A stretch of DNA of 64,000 nt from Nevskiaceae bacterium (GTDB lineage: Bacteria > Pseudomonadota > Gammaproteobacteria > Steroidobacterales > Steroidobacteraceae): NCBI GenBank assembly GCA_024234075.1, contig JACKOV010000002.1, forward strand, positions 186,001-250,000. Reading direction: 5' to 3'. Positions within the stretch are counted from its first letter, which is position 1, and each line of letters starts with the position of its first letter. Of this stretch, positions 41,001 through 49,426 are shown one piece after another. The notes beneath the pieces were generated by a model. That model saw only the letters and a program-made list of their open reading frames with translations, was not told the DNA's origin and ran no database searches. Position numbers and translations under genes: made by a program.

Positions 41001-43604
41001 AATGCGCATCTGGCGTTCCGCCGGATCGAGACGATGGACAAGCCGGCGATCGCCGCGATCAACGGCGTCGCACTTGGCGGCGGCATGGAGTTCGCACTGG
41101 CTTGCCATCTGCGACTCGCTGAGCCGACTGCGAGTCTCGGTCAGCCGGAGGTGCGCCTGAACCTGCTGCCCGGCTACGGCGGTACGCAGCGGCTGCCGCG
41201 ACTGCTCGAGGCCGCGGGGCACCCGGCACCGCTGGTGCGGGCGCTGGAGATCGTGCTCGGCGGACGTACGCTGTCGGCAGAAGAGGCTCGGAGCGATGGG
41301 CTGATCGATGCGATCGCGGCCGACGAGGAGGATGTGCTGAGCCTCGGCGTGCGCCTCGCGGCCGAGTATCTGCGCGAACCGCAGGGCGAGGGCCTGGTGG
41401 CGCGGGCGTTCCGCGCACGCCGCGCGGCGCAGCAGCACTGGCGCGAACCCGGCCGTGACGACTTCGCGGCCGCGCTGCGCGATATCGAGGTCCAGCGCCT
41501 GCTCGAACAGGCACGGATCGTCGGGCGCGAGGCGACCGCGGCACGCATCCTCGAGGCGCTGCGGACCGGTTGGACGCGTGGCATCGACATCGGGCTTGCG
41601 CACGAGGCGGGCCTGTTCGCTGCGGCGGTGGTCGATCCGCAAGGTGGCAAGGCGGGCATCCGTGCGTTTCTGGACCGGCAGAGTGCGCCGCTGCCGACCC
41701 GCCGCGCCTCCCGGCCGACACGGCAAGAGGCTGCGGTACTGGAAGCACGCGGCGAGCTGCTGCCGATCGGCAGCCCGTTCTTTCCTGGCGTCACGCCCTT
41801 GCCGCGCTGGCAGCATGGTCAGGCCGTGCTGCGCGACCCGCGCAGCGGAGCTGCCGCGCATGGCCTGCCGCGCGAGGCCGAGCAAGCGATCGTGCTGCCG
41901 GTGCCGCGCCCCGGTGCGAACGAGGCGCTGGTCTACGTGCTCGCCTCCGAAGTCAATTTCAACGACATCTGGGCGCTCACCGGCATTCCGGTTTCGCCTT
42001 TCGACAATCATGATCTCGACTACCAGGTCACCGGCTCGGGTGGAGTCGGCCTGGTCGCGGCGCTGGGCGGTGAGTTGCGGCGCGAGGCTCGCCTCAAAGT
42101 CGGCGACCTGGTGATGATCTACAGCGGCCAGAGCGAGTTGCTGTCACCGCTCGCCGGTCGCGATCCGATGTATGCCGGCTTCGCGATCCAGGGCTACGAG
42201 ACCGACACCGGCAGCCATCAGCAGTTCTTGCTCGTGCAGGGGCCGCAGCTGCATGCCTTGCCGCCCGATCTGACACTCGAAGCCGCGGGCTCCTGCGTGC
42301 TGAATCTCGGCACGATCGTGCGGGCACTGTTCACCACTTTGCAGGTGCAGGCGGGTCGAACGATTTTCGTCGAGGGCGCAGCCACCGGCACGGGGCTCGA
42401 AGCGCTGAAATGCGCGACGCGCCACGGCCTAACCGCGGTCGGGCTGGTCTCGAGCCCGGCGCGCGCGCAGTTCGTGCGCTCGCAGGGCGCCGCCGGCGCC
42501 GTCGATCGTCGCGATCCACGCTGGGCCGCTGCCTTCGTGCCCGTGCCGGGAGGTGCGGCGCAGATCGCGGCCTGGGAAGCGGCGGGCGAGCCATTGTGTG
42601 CAGCGCTGCGCGCCGAGACCGGCGGCCGTCTCGCCGACTATGTGGTGTCGCATGCCGGTCAGGAGTCGTTCCCGCGTTCTTTCCAGTTGCTTGCCGATGG
42701 CGGCACGCTGGCGTTTTACGGTGCGACCAGTGGCTATGCGTTTTCGTTCGTCGGCAAGCGCGGTGCGGCCAGTCCCGAGGAAATGCTGCAGCGGGCGGCG
42801 TTGCGCGCCGGCGACGCGGTGCTGCTGTACTACGGGGTCGGCGGCGCGGCACTGCTCGATGCCGTCGGGCTGGAGGCGATCGAGGCGGTGCGCGCGCGTG
42901 GCGGCCGGCTGGTCGTCGCTACCGCGACCGATGCGCAGCGCGAGTTCGTGCAGTCGCTCGGTTTCGGCGATGCCGTCAAAGGTGTGGTGTCGTTCGAGGA
43001 GTTGCAGCGCCGCGAAGGTAGCGGATTCGACTGGCCGCAGTCACTGCCACCGCTGCCGGATGCGAAGCACGATACCGCGAAGTTCAAGGAGGCCGTGCGT
43101 CTCTATCAGGAACGGACCATCAAGCCTTTCGGTGCCGCGATCGGTCGTTACTTGCGTAGCGGCGACAATCCGCGCGGTGCTCCCGACCTGGTCGTCGAGC
43201 GCGCCGGGCACGATGCGCTGGCGGCCAGCAGCTCGCTGGTCAAGCCGTACACTGGTCGTGTCGTCTATTGCGAGGACATGGCGGGTCGCCGCTATACCTT
43301 CTACGCCCCGCAGGTCTGGATGCGTCAGCGACGGATCCTGATGCCACGCGCGACCATAGCCGGCACGCATCTCTGCAACGCCTGGGAAGTCACGCGGATG
43401 AACGAAATGATCGCCGCCGGCCAGCTCGAGGTGACGCCACCGACCATGGTGTCCTGGGAGGCGCTGCCGCAGGCCCACCAGGCGATGTGGGACAACACCC
43501 ATGCCGGTGCGAACTATGTGCTCAATCACGCGTTGCCACGCGCCGGCCTGCGTTCGCGCGACGAGCTGTTTCAGGAATGGGTCGCGCGGAGCGGGGCGGC
43601 CTGA
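38073..43604 (+). CDS. pcs: Trifunctional propionyl-CoA synthase (ligase-hydratase-reductase fusion)
   Basis: 1843 residues, matching the roughly 1820-1870 of known propionyl-CoA synthases. Domain 1 (about 1-880) is an acyl-CoA synthetase: TSGSTGKPKGVVHAHGG near 447, YWATEHGG, and catalytic Lys831 in SGKYMRR. Domain 2 (about 900-1170) is a crotonase: FTGQGTGSFVAGADVNQL, GVALGGGMEFALACH, QPEVRLNLLPGYGGTQR. Domain 3 (about 1260-1843) is a crotonyl-CoA carboxylase/reductase-like MDR enzyme: ASEVNFNDIWALTG, FVEGAATGTGLEAL. Together these convert 3-hydroxypropionate, CoA, ATP and NADPH to propionyl-CoA via acryloyl-CoA inside one protein. Known from the 3-hydroxypropionate bicycle of Chloroflexus and from Erythrobacter. 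No other bicycle gene is nearby, so it may serve 3-hydroxypropionate or acrylate assimilation. Confidence 0.92.
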   Translation: MTNEHPGVPGAAADPVAVPPPVARHNPLRTRADWQAARDAAMRDPGVFHGAIARRELHWFDPALGPGGAWIRFEPDAGCWQGFDGETGTPVEVPYAPDHEPWTRAFDDREAPFYRWFAGGLTNACFNEIDRHVLAGHGAEPALLFEGDRWDQSLDAGRGGPVVSYAVSRRQLLLEVAKCALALRRLGLQPGDRVAINMPNIPEQLYWTEACKRLGVVYTPVFGGFSDKTLSDRIHDAGARVVVTADGGYRNAQVVAFKEAYTDPALDGYVPAEIALATIERALDALGSLAPAVRAAIVAGSQAAVRGEITLERSDLMRGIGRALESMVDLDAVQASRIRIAIASALVATPPRVETVVVVRHAGAADLSWRPERDRWAHELTDQALQELVAAAQAAGRLTTAVALDAPVAVLEQALLALDDRALVAAVWAAVPPLPVDAEFPLFFIYTSGSTGKPKGVVHAHGGYVAGVAHSMRIVFDAAPGDVIYVVADPGWITGQSYMICAALATRVTTVITEGAPVFPSAGRFASIIERYGVRIFKAGVTFLKTVMSDPQSTTDVRAWARDSLRVATFCAEPVSPAVQLFGMELLTPWYVNSYWATEHGGIVWTHFYGNGDFPLRADAHTYPLPWIMGDVWVADGEPDPLTGRVAARPASSGEKGEIVVTAPYPYLCRTIWGDAAGFRVVAGTRIDPAWKGDFGRYTRTYWCRWQQRLAYTQGDFAIRHADGSFSLHGRSDDVINVSGHRLGTEEIEGAILRDRQVHPDSPVGNVIVVGAPHAQKGLTPLAFVKPAPGRRLGADDRRRLIETVRQEKGAVAVPEDFIEVTQFPETRSGKYMRRMVRALVEGGEVGDTSTLRNPEAILELRRAIDAWLARQRIADTQRLFEDYRYFRIEYHALPGSAGASGARLALVTVNNPPVNALNERALDELNIVVDHVARREDVRVVIFTGQGTGSFVAGADVNQLLEDVHTLEQALPLPNNAHLAFRRIETMDKPAIAAINGVALGGGMEFALACHLRLAEPTASLGQPEVRLNLLPGYGGTQRLPRLLEAAGHPAPLVRALEIVLGGRTLSAEEARSDGLIDAIAADEEDVLSLGVRLAAEYLREPQGEGLVARAFRARRAAQQHWREPGRDDFAAALRDIEVQRLLEQARIVGREATAARILEALRTGWTRGIDIGLAHEAGLFAAAVVDPQGGKAGIRAFLDRQSAPLPTRRASRPTRQEAAVLEARGELLPIGSPFFPGVTPLPRWQHGQAVLRDPRSGAAAHGLPREAEQAIVLPVPRPGANEALVYVLASEVNFNDIWALTGIPVSPFDNHDLDYQVTGSGGVGLVAALGGELRREARLKVGDLVMIYSGQSELLSPLAGRDPMYAGFAIQGYETDTGSHQQFLLVQGPQLHALPPDLTLEAAGSCVLNLGTIVRALFTTLQVQAGRTIFVEGAATGTGLEALKCATRHGLTAVGLVSSPARAQFVRSQGAAGAVDRRDPRWAAAFVPVPGGAAQIAAWEAAGEPLCAALRAETGGRLADYVVSHAGQESFPRSFQLLADGGTLAFYGATSGYAFSFVGKRGAASPEEMLQRAALRAGDAVLLYYGVGGAALLDAVGLEAIEAVRARGGRLVVATATDAQREFVQSLGFGDAVKGVVSFEELQRREGSGFDWPQSLPPLPDAKHDTAKFKEAVRLYQERTIKPFGAAIGRYLRSGDNPRGAPDLVVERAGHDALAASSSLVKPYTGRVVYCEDMAGRRYTFYAPQVWMRQRRILMPRATIAGTHLCNAWEVTRMNEMIAAGQLEVTPPTMVSWEALPQAHQAMWDNTHAGANYVLNHALPRAGLRSRDELFQEWVARSGAA

Positions 43605-43616
43605 TGGCCTGTTCTG

Positions 43617-43652
43617 GACACATGTATATGACATGGGTAATATACACGTGTC
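43617..43652. promoter_or_regulatory. Operator/promoter of ccdAB
   Basis: GACACATGTATAT (43617-43629) and ATATACACGTGTC (43640-43652) form a 13-bp inverted repeat with one mismatch across a 10-bp spacer that carries TAATAT. It lies 21 bp before ccdA, the right place for CcdAB autorepression. Confidence 0.7.
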
Positions 43653-43673
43653 GATTGTGGGGTAAGGCTAGCC

Positions 43674-43946
43674 ATGCGCGATCAGCTGTATGACTCCAAG
43701 GCGCCAAAGCAGACGGTGAGTCTCACGGTCAACTCCGACCTGTATTCCAGGGCGAAGCGCGTGGGTCTGAATATCTCGCAGGTAGCCGAACAGGCCGTGG
43801 CGGATGCTTACGCCAAAAAGTGTGCTGAAACGATCGCCTCCGAGATCCGTGAGGACCTGATGGCGGTGGCGGAATACGCAACGCTGCATGGCGACTTCGC
43901 AGAATTGGCACGCGCACACGATGAGCGTGACGATGGCGCAGTTTGA
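43674..43946 (+). CDS. ccdA: CcdA-type antitoxin
   Basis: 90 residues. The N-terminal ribbon-helix-helix (KQTVSLTVNSDLYSRAKRVGLNISQVAEQAVADAYAKK) binds DNA; the acidic, flexible C-terminus (EYATLHGDFAELARAHDERDD) should wrap the toxin. It overlaps the toxin gene, the standard antitoxin-first order. GGGGTAAGG supplies the ribosome site. Confidence 0.9.
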   Translation: MRDQLYDSKAPKQTVSLTVNSDLYSRAKRVGLNISQVAEQAVADAYAKKCAETIASEIREDLMAVAEYATLHGDFAELARAHDERDDGAV

Positions 43947-44247
43947 CGTCCATCCGAACCCGATTCCTGGCGCGCGGCGCGCCTATCCCTGGGTGGTGGT
44001 ACTGCAGTCGGAGCTCGCCGGATCGAGTGGCCGGCGTATCGTCGCGCCAATGGCTCCCCGGGCTGCGTTCTCGAAAAGCTCGGGGCGTCTCGTACCGTTC
44101 GTGCGCTTCGATGGTGGCGATTACGCCGTGCTGGTCCCGGCGCTGACCTCGATTGCGTCCAGCGAGCTGGTCGAGCCCGCTGGTTCGCTGGCCGATCTGC
44201 GATCGGCCTTGCTCGCCGCAGTCGATTACCTGTTCTTCGGCGTATGA
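43933..44247 (+). CDS. ccdB: CcdB-type toxin
   Basis: 104 residues from the ATG at 43933; in-frame ATG 43921 or GTG 43927 would add four or two residues. MAQFDVHPNP, YPWVVVLQSELAGSSGRRIVAPM and the ending AAVDYLFFGV match CcdB. F-plasmid CcdB kills by poisoning DNA gyrase through a C-terminal Trp-Gly-Ile; here the Trp position is Phe and the last residue Val, so potency is uncertain. Confidence 0.88.
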   Translation: MAQFDVHPNPIPGARRAYPWVVVLQSELAGSSGRRIVAPMAPRAAFSKSSGRLVPFVRFDGGDYAVLVPALTSIASSELVEPAGSLADLRSALLAAVDYLFFGV

Positions 44248-44257
44248 GCTGAAGGGC

Positions 44258-47200
44258 TTGCAGCGGCCCCGCTTGAATCAATTGGATCCGGTTGCTATCG
44301 ACACGGCGCTCGACGCCTGTCTGCGCTGCGACCAGTATCGTCTGCGTCGCGAGCGCGATCGCCTGCGCAGCGAACGCCAGCGTGGGCGGGACGTTACCGC
44401 GGCCGAGGCGAACCTCGCACGACGAATCGCTGCATCGGCTGCGGCCCGCGCCGCCCGGGCCGCGAGCCTGCCCGCGATTACCTACCCGCCAGAGCTGCCG
44501 GTCGCGGCTCAACGCGAGGACATCCGCCGCGCGATCGAACGACATCCGGTGGTCATCGTCTGCGGCGAGACCGGCTCGGGCAAGACCACGCAGCTGCCGA
44601 AGATCTGTCTCGAAGCCGGCCGAGGCATCGCCGGCGCGATCGGCCACACCCAGCCGCGGCGCATCGCAGCGCGCACGGTCGCGGCGCGGATTGCCGAAGA
44701 GCTGGGCACGCCGCTCGGTCAACTGGTCGGTTACAAGCTGCGCTTCCAGGACCGCACCCGGCCGGAAGGCCTGATCAAGCTGATGACCGACGGCATCCTG
44801 CTGGCCGAGACGCAGCGAGATCGTTTCCTCGATGCCTACGACACCCTGATCGTCGACGAGGCCCATGAGCGCTCGTTGAACATCGATTTTCTGCTCGGCT
44901 ATCTGAAGTGGTTACTGCCGCGCCGACCTGACCTGAAGCTGGTGATCACCTCGGCAACGATCGATCCGGAACGTTTTTCGAGGCATTTCGGCGATGCGCC
45001 GATCGTCAACGTGTCCGGCCGCAGCTATCCGGTCGAAATCCGCTATCGATCGGTAGCGCTCGACGAGGAAGACGACGAGACGGCCGCCGATGAACAGGCT
45101 GCGATCCTGGCTGCCGTCGACGAGCTGTGGCGCGAGCAGGCGGGCGACATCCTGGTGTTTCTGAGCGGGGAGCGCGAAATTCGCGAGACCGCTGAGTCGC
45201 TGCGCAAGCACCACCCGCAGGGCTGCGAGGTATTGCCGCTGTATTCGCGGCTGTCGCAGGATGAACAGCAGCGCGTGTTTCGCCCCTCGGGGCAGCGCCG
45301 CATCGTACTCGCGACCAATGTCGCCGAAACCTCGTTGACCGTGCCGGGCATCCGCGCGGTCATCGATACGGGTGTGGCACGCTTCAGCCGCTACAGCCAT
45401 CGCAGCCGGCTGCAGCGCCTGCCGATCGAGAAAATCTCGCAGGCATCGGCCAACCAGCGTGCCGGCCGCTGCGGCCGTGTCGGTCCGGGTATCGCGATCC
45501 GCCTCTATTCCGAGCAAGACTTCCTCGCGCGTCCCGAGTTCACCGAGCCCGAGATCCAGCGCACCAACCTCGCGGCCGTGATCCTGCAGATGCACGCGCT
45601 CAAGCTCGGTGAGGTCGAGGCTTTCCCGTTTGTCGAGCCCCCCGATGCTCGCTATGTCCGTGACGGCCAGCGCACGCTGCGCGAGCTCGGCGCGCTGTCG
45701 GATCAAGGGCAGCTGACCGAGACAGGCCGGCGGCTCGCCAAGCTGCCGCTCGATCCACGCCTCGGGCGGATCCTGCTCGCCGGCGCCACCGAGCATTGCC
45801 TCGAGGAAGTGGCGATCATCGCAGCGGCGCTGTCCGTGCCGGATCCGCGCAACCGACCGGCCGACCAGCAGACCCAGGCCGACCAGAAGCACGCGCCGCT
45901 GCGCGACGAGCGCTCGGATTTCCTGTCGCTGCTGAAGCTATGGCGCGTCTGGGCCGAGCAGCGCGGGCAGCTGTCGCGCGCCAAGCTGCGCAGCTGGTGC
46001 AAGGAAAATTTTCTTTCCTATCTGCGCCTGACCGAGTGGCAGGACGTGTATGGCCAGGTCATGGAGGTCGTCAAGGGCGAGTTCGCGCTGCAGCCGAATG
46101 CGCAGCCGGCGCAGTACGATGCGATCCATCGCGCCCTGCTCGCCGGCTTGCTGTCGCAGGTCGCGCAGCGTCGCGAGCAGGGTGAGTATCTCGGCGCCAA
46201 CGGCACCAAGCTCTTCATTCATCCGGGCTCCGGCCAGTTCAAGGCCCGGCCGGCCTGGATCGTCAGCGCCGAACAGGTGCAGACGACCCGGGTCTACGCG
46301 CGCACGGTCGCACGGGTCGATCCGGCCTGGGTCGAGCAGGCCGGCGCGCACCTGGTTCGCCGCCAGCACTACGATCCGCATTGGGAGCGCCGCGCAGCAC
46401 GCGCGGCGATCTACGAGCGTGTAACGCTGTTCGGGCTGACATTGTCGTCCGGGCGTCGCGTGCCCTACGAGCGCATCGATCCGCGGGCCGCGCGCGAGCT
46501 GTTCATCCGCCATGCACTGGTGCAGATGGAATACGACAGCCGAGCGCCGTTCCTGGCTCACAACCGCAAGCTGCTCGAGGACACCGAATACCTGCAGCAG
46601 AAGGGCCGACGCGTCGACCTGCTGGCCGACGAGGGCCGGCTCTACGATTTTTTCGATGCCCGCGTCCCGGACGGCATCTCGACCGGGGCGGCGTTCGAGC
46701 GCTGGCGCCGCGAGGCCGAGGCGAAGGAGCCGAAGTTGCTGTGGCTGACGGCGCGCGACATTGCGGCCAGCGATGCCACGCTCGAAGCCGAGCGCTTTCC
46801 CGATCATCTCGCGGCCGGCCCGCTGGCAGTGCAACTGCGCTACTGCTTCGATCCGGGCCACGAAGACGACGGCGTTTCGGCCCTCGTGCCTTTGCATGTA
46901 CTCAATCAGCTGCCGGAAGAGCCCTTCGGCTGGTTGGTGCCGGGCTTGTTGGAGGAGAAAGTCACGGCGCTGCTGCGGTCGTTGCCCAAGAACCTGCGTG
47001 TGCATTTCGTGCCGGTGCCCGAGACCGTGGCACGCGTGCTGCCGCGGCTCGAGCCTGGCCGTGGCTCGCTGCACGCGCAATTCGCTGCGGCATTGTCGCA
47101 GACCGGCGGCGTACCGGTGGCACCCGATGCGTTCCGCGAGGACTCGCTGCCGCCGCACCTGCGGATGAATTTCCTGCTGCTCGACGATGCCGGCAAAGTG

Positions 47201-48178
47201 ATCGCGCGTTCGCGCAGCCTCGCGGTCCTGCGCCGCAGTCATGCGGGTGCTTCCGAGCAGAACTATGCCCGCCAATCGCGATTGACCAGCGGCGCCCGCA
47301 GCTGGGTGTTCGGCGATATGCCGGAGCGCCAGGAGCTGGGGGCGCCTGGCCGTCGGCAGCTTGGCTATCCGGCGCTAGTCGACGAGGGCGACAGTGTCGG
47401 GTTGCGCGCGTTCGCGACCACGGTTGAGGCCGGCATCAATCATGAGCGTGGCTGCGCGCGCCTGATCCGGCTGGTGCTGGCGCGCGAGCTGAAATCCCTG
47501 CGCCGCGATCTCGCGGTCAACGTCCAGGCTGAGCTGGTCTATCGCGGGCTGACCGCACACCCGGTGCTGAGCGGATTCGCCGCGGGGCGCGACCTGCGCG
47601 ACGATCTGCTCGACCGCATCGTCATGACCGTGTTCCTCGATGATCGTGCGCCGCTGCGCAGTGCGGCGGCGTTCGAGGCACGCGTCGAGTCGCTGCGCGG
47701 CAGCATTGGGCTGCCGGCGCAGGAGATCTCGCGACTGGTCCAGGCGTTGCTGGAGCGTCTCGGCCGCATCCAGGTCACGCTGACCAAGGCCCCGATGACC
47801 GCAGCGGCCGCCGTCGCCGACATCCGCGCGCAGCTCGCCTGGCTGGTTCCGGCCGGATTCCTGATCCTCACGCCCTGGCGCCGACTGCAGGAGCTCCCAC
47901 GTTATCTGCAGGCCATCGAGCAGCGGCTCGACAAGCTCGGCCGCGACGCCCCGCGCGACCCACGGCTGGTCGCCGAAATCGCACCGCTCGAGGCCCGCTG
48001 GCGCGAGCGCGTCAAAGCCGAGCGCGGCCTGCGTGCCGTTGGTGAAGACGAGTTCCGTTGGCTGCTCGAGGAGTTCCGCGTTTCGCTGTTCGCGCAACAG
48101 CTCAAGACGCGCGTGCCGGTCTCGGCACGGCGGCTCGAGCAGGCCTGGCTCGAACGGGAGCGGCAGCCGCTGGTCTGA
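44258..48178 (+). CDS. hrpA: ATP-dependent RNA helicase HrpA
   Basis: About 1306 residues, as in E. coli HrpA (1300). DEAH-box motifs: VCGETGSGKTTQLPKICLEAG, TQPRRIAARTVA, DEAHERSLNIDFLLGYLK, TSATIDPERFSRHF, FLSGEREI, TNVAETSLTVPGI and QRAGRCGRVGPG, then the helicase-associated and OB domains, and the long DUF3418 C-terminal region that distinguishes HrpA from HrpB. It rescues stalled ribosomes on mRNA in E. coli. The start is uncertain: only TTG codons (44258, 44273, 44282) are in frame before the helical N-terminus; 44258 is used. It begins 10 bp after ccdB. Confidence 0.95.
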   Translation: MQRPRLNQLDPVAIDTALDACLRCDQYRLRRERDRLRSERQRGRDVTAAEANLARRIAASAAARAARAASLPAITYPPELPVAAQREDIRRAIERHPVVIVCGETGSGKTTQLPKICLEAGRGIAGAIGHTQPRRIAARTVAARIAEELGTPLGQLVGYKLRFQDRTRPEGLIKLMTDGILLAETQRDRFLDAYDTLIVDEAHERSLNIDFLLGYLKWLLPRRPDLKLVITSATIDPERFSRHFGDAPIVNVSGRSYPVEIRYRSVALDEEDDETAADEQAAILAAVDELWREQAGDILVFLSGEREIRETAESLRKHHPQGCEVLPLYSRLSQDEQQRVFRPSGQRRIVLATNVAETSLTVPGIRAVIDTGVARFSRYSHRSRLQRLPIEKISQASANQRAGRCGRVGPGIAIRLYSEQDFLARPEFTEPEIQRTNLAAVILQMHALKLGEVEAFPFVEPPDARYVRDGQRTLRELGALSDQGQLTETGRRLAKLPLDPRLGRILLAGATEHCLEEVAIIAAALSVPDPRNRPADQQTQADQKHAPLRDERSDFLSLLKLWRVWAEQRGQLSRAKLRSWCKENFLSYLRLTEWQDVYGQVMEVVKGEFALQPNAQPAQYDAIHRALLAGLLSQVAQRREQGEYLGANGTKLFIHPGSGQFKARPAWIVSAEQVQTTRVYARTVARVDPAWVEQAGAHLVRRQHYDPHWERRAARAAIYERVTLFGLTLSSGRRVPYERIDPRAARELFIRHALVQMEYDSRAPFLAHNRKLLEDTEYLQQKGRRVDLLADEGRLYDFFDARVPDGISTGAAFERWRREAEAKEPKLLWLTARDIAASDATLEAERFPDHLAAGPLAVQLRYCFDPGHEDDGVSALVPLHVLNQLPEEPFGWLVPGLLEEKVTALLRSLPKNLRVHFVPVPETVARVLPRLEPGRGSLHAQFAAALSQTGGVPVAPDAFREDSLPPHLRMNFLLLDDAGKVIARSRSLAVLRRSHAGASEQNYARQSRLTSGARSWVFGDMPERQELGAPGRRQLGYPALVDEGDSVGLRAFATTVEAGINHERGCARLIRLVLARELKSLRRDLAVNVQAELVYRGLTAHPVLSGFAAGRDLRDDLLDRIVMTVFLDDRAPLRSAAAFEARVESLRGSIGLPAQEISRLVQALLERLGRIQVTLTKAPMTAAAAVADIRAQLAWLVPAGFLILTPWRRLQELPRYLQAIEQRLDKLGRDAPRDPRLVAEIAPLEARWRERVKAERGLRAVGEDEFRWLLEEFRVSLFAQQLKTRVPVSARRLEQAWLERERQPLV

Positions 48179-48266
48179 GCGGCCTGGTACTCGCGACCTG
48201 TCTGGCGTCCCCGTTTGCGCGCCGCGTGCCCGGCATGCTGGCGGCGAAGCCGCAAGGCGGGCAGGT

Positions 48267-48290
48267 CGCGCGGGTTTCAGTACCCGCGCG
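48267..48290. terminator. Bidirectional hairpin between hrpA and a convergent gene
   Basis: CGCGCGGGT (48267-48275) is the exact complement of ACCCGCGCG (48282-48290). It overlaps the last codons of the minus-strand dehydrogenase and lies 89 bp after hrpA. No T-run. Confidence 0.5.
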
Positions 48291-49413
48291 TCACGTCGAC
48301 CACCGACAGCATCGCTTCGCCCGCAATGTAACGCCGGACATTCTCGGCGATCACGCGCCGTTGAAGCTCGATGCCGAGATCCGAGATGTTCGAGTTGTGC
48401 GGCGTGATCACGACGTTCGGCGCACGCCACAAGGGGTGATCCTGCGGCAGGGGTTCGGGATCGGTCACGTCCAGGCCGGCTCCGGCGAGCCGCCCGGCCT
48501 TGAGCGCGGCGACCAGGTCGTGGGTCACGACGGTGCCGCCGCGGCCGGTGTTCAGGAAGTAGGCCGAGGGTTGCATCCGCGCGAATACCTTGGCGTCGAA
48601 GAGTGCGCGCGTGGCGGAAGTCAGCGGCAGTGCATTGATCACCACATCGGCCTGGCCGAGCAGCTGGGGCAGTTCCTCGGACAGCCCGACGTACTCGACG
48701 TAAGGCGGGCGTTCGCGCGAGGAACCGCGGGTGGCTATCACCCGCATGCCGAGCGCATGCGCGCGTTTGGCGATTTCGCTGCCGATGCCGCCGAGACCGA
48801 CCACCAGCAGGGTCTTGCCCTGCAGGGTCACGAGTTTCTGCGTGCCGAAGTCGTTCGACCAGGTGCCGGTGGCCTGCCGCGGGATCGATACGGTGAAGCC
48901 GCGGGTCAGCGCGAGCATCATGCCGATGGTGTGCTCGGCGATCATCGGCGCCGAGACGGCGCGCATATTGGTCAGCAGGTAGCGGCCGGAAGCGATCGCC
49001 GGCTGGTCGATGCAACGTTCGACGCCTGCGGTGACGACCTGGATCCAGCGCAGTGACTGGCCGGCCGCGAGTGTGGAGTCGGAGCAGGCGGTCGCGCTGC
49101 GGCCGATCGCGACGTCGGCCTGGGCCACCAGCCTGGTGAACTCCTCCGACGTCGTGGCTGCATCGACCGGGACATCGCCGGCGGCCTGTCGTACCGCGGC
49201 GACGAGACCTGTGATACCCGCGTCGACCACGATCCGTGGTGGCCGACGCCAGCCGTCACGCGCCGATGCGGGCGTCGGTGCGACGCGCAGGCCGTACTGG
49301 TCGATCAGGGCCTGGATGTCGTCCGGCGCAGCCGCGGCTTGCACGCTGCCGATGGATAGCGCGGCGGCGACAACGGCGAGGGCCAGCAATGACGGGAGGC
49401 GGAGGTTGGGCAT
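48277..49413 (-). CDS. D-2-hydroxyacid dehydrogenase with a signal peptide
   Basis: 378 residues. The N-terminus MPNLRLPSLLALAVVAAALSI...QAAAAPDD is a Sec-type signal, unusual for an NAD-dependent enzyme. The rest is a complete D-isomer-specific 2-hydroxyacid dehydrogenase: VTAGVERCID, GKTLLVVGLGGIGSEIAKRA (Rossmann), YFLNTGRGGTV (Arg), GLDVTDPEPLP (Glu) and ITPHNSN (His). AGGA 8 bases upstream supports the ATG at 49413, so the signal is real coding sequence. Cofactor supply outside the cytoplasm is not explained; the signal could also be a cryptic membrane anchor. Confidence 0.85.
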   Translation of the reverse strand: MPNLRLPSLLALAVVAAALSIGSVQAAAAPDDIQALIDQYGLRVAPTPASARDGWRRPPRIVVDAGITGLVAAVRQAAGDVPVDAATTSEEFTRLVAQADVAIGRSATACSDSTLAAGQSLRWIQVVTAGVERCIDQPAIASGRYLLTNMRAVSAPMIAEHTIGMMLALTRGFTVSIPRQATGTWSNDFGTQKLVTLQGKTLLVVGLGGIGSEIAKRAHALGMRVIATRGSSRERPPYVEYVGLSEELPQLLGQADVVINALPLTSATRALFDAKVFARMQPSAYFLNTGRGGTVVTHDLVAALKAGRLAGAGLDVTDPEPLPQDHPLWRAPNVVITPHNSNISDLGIELQRRVIAENVRRYIAGEAMLSVVDVTRGY

Positions 49414-49426
49414 GCTCGGATCCTTG

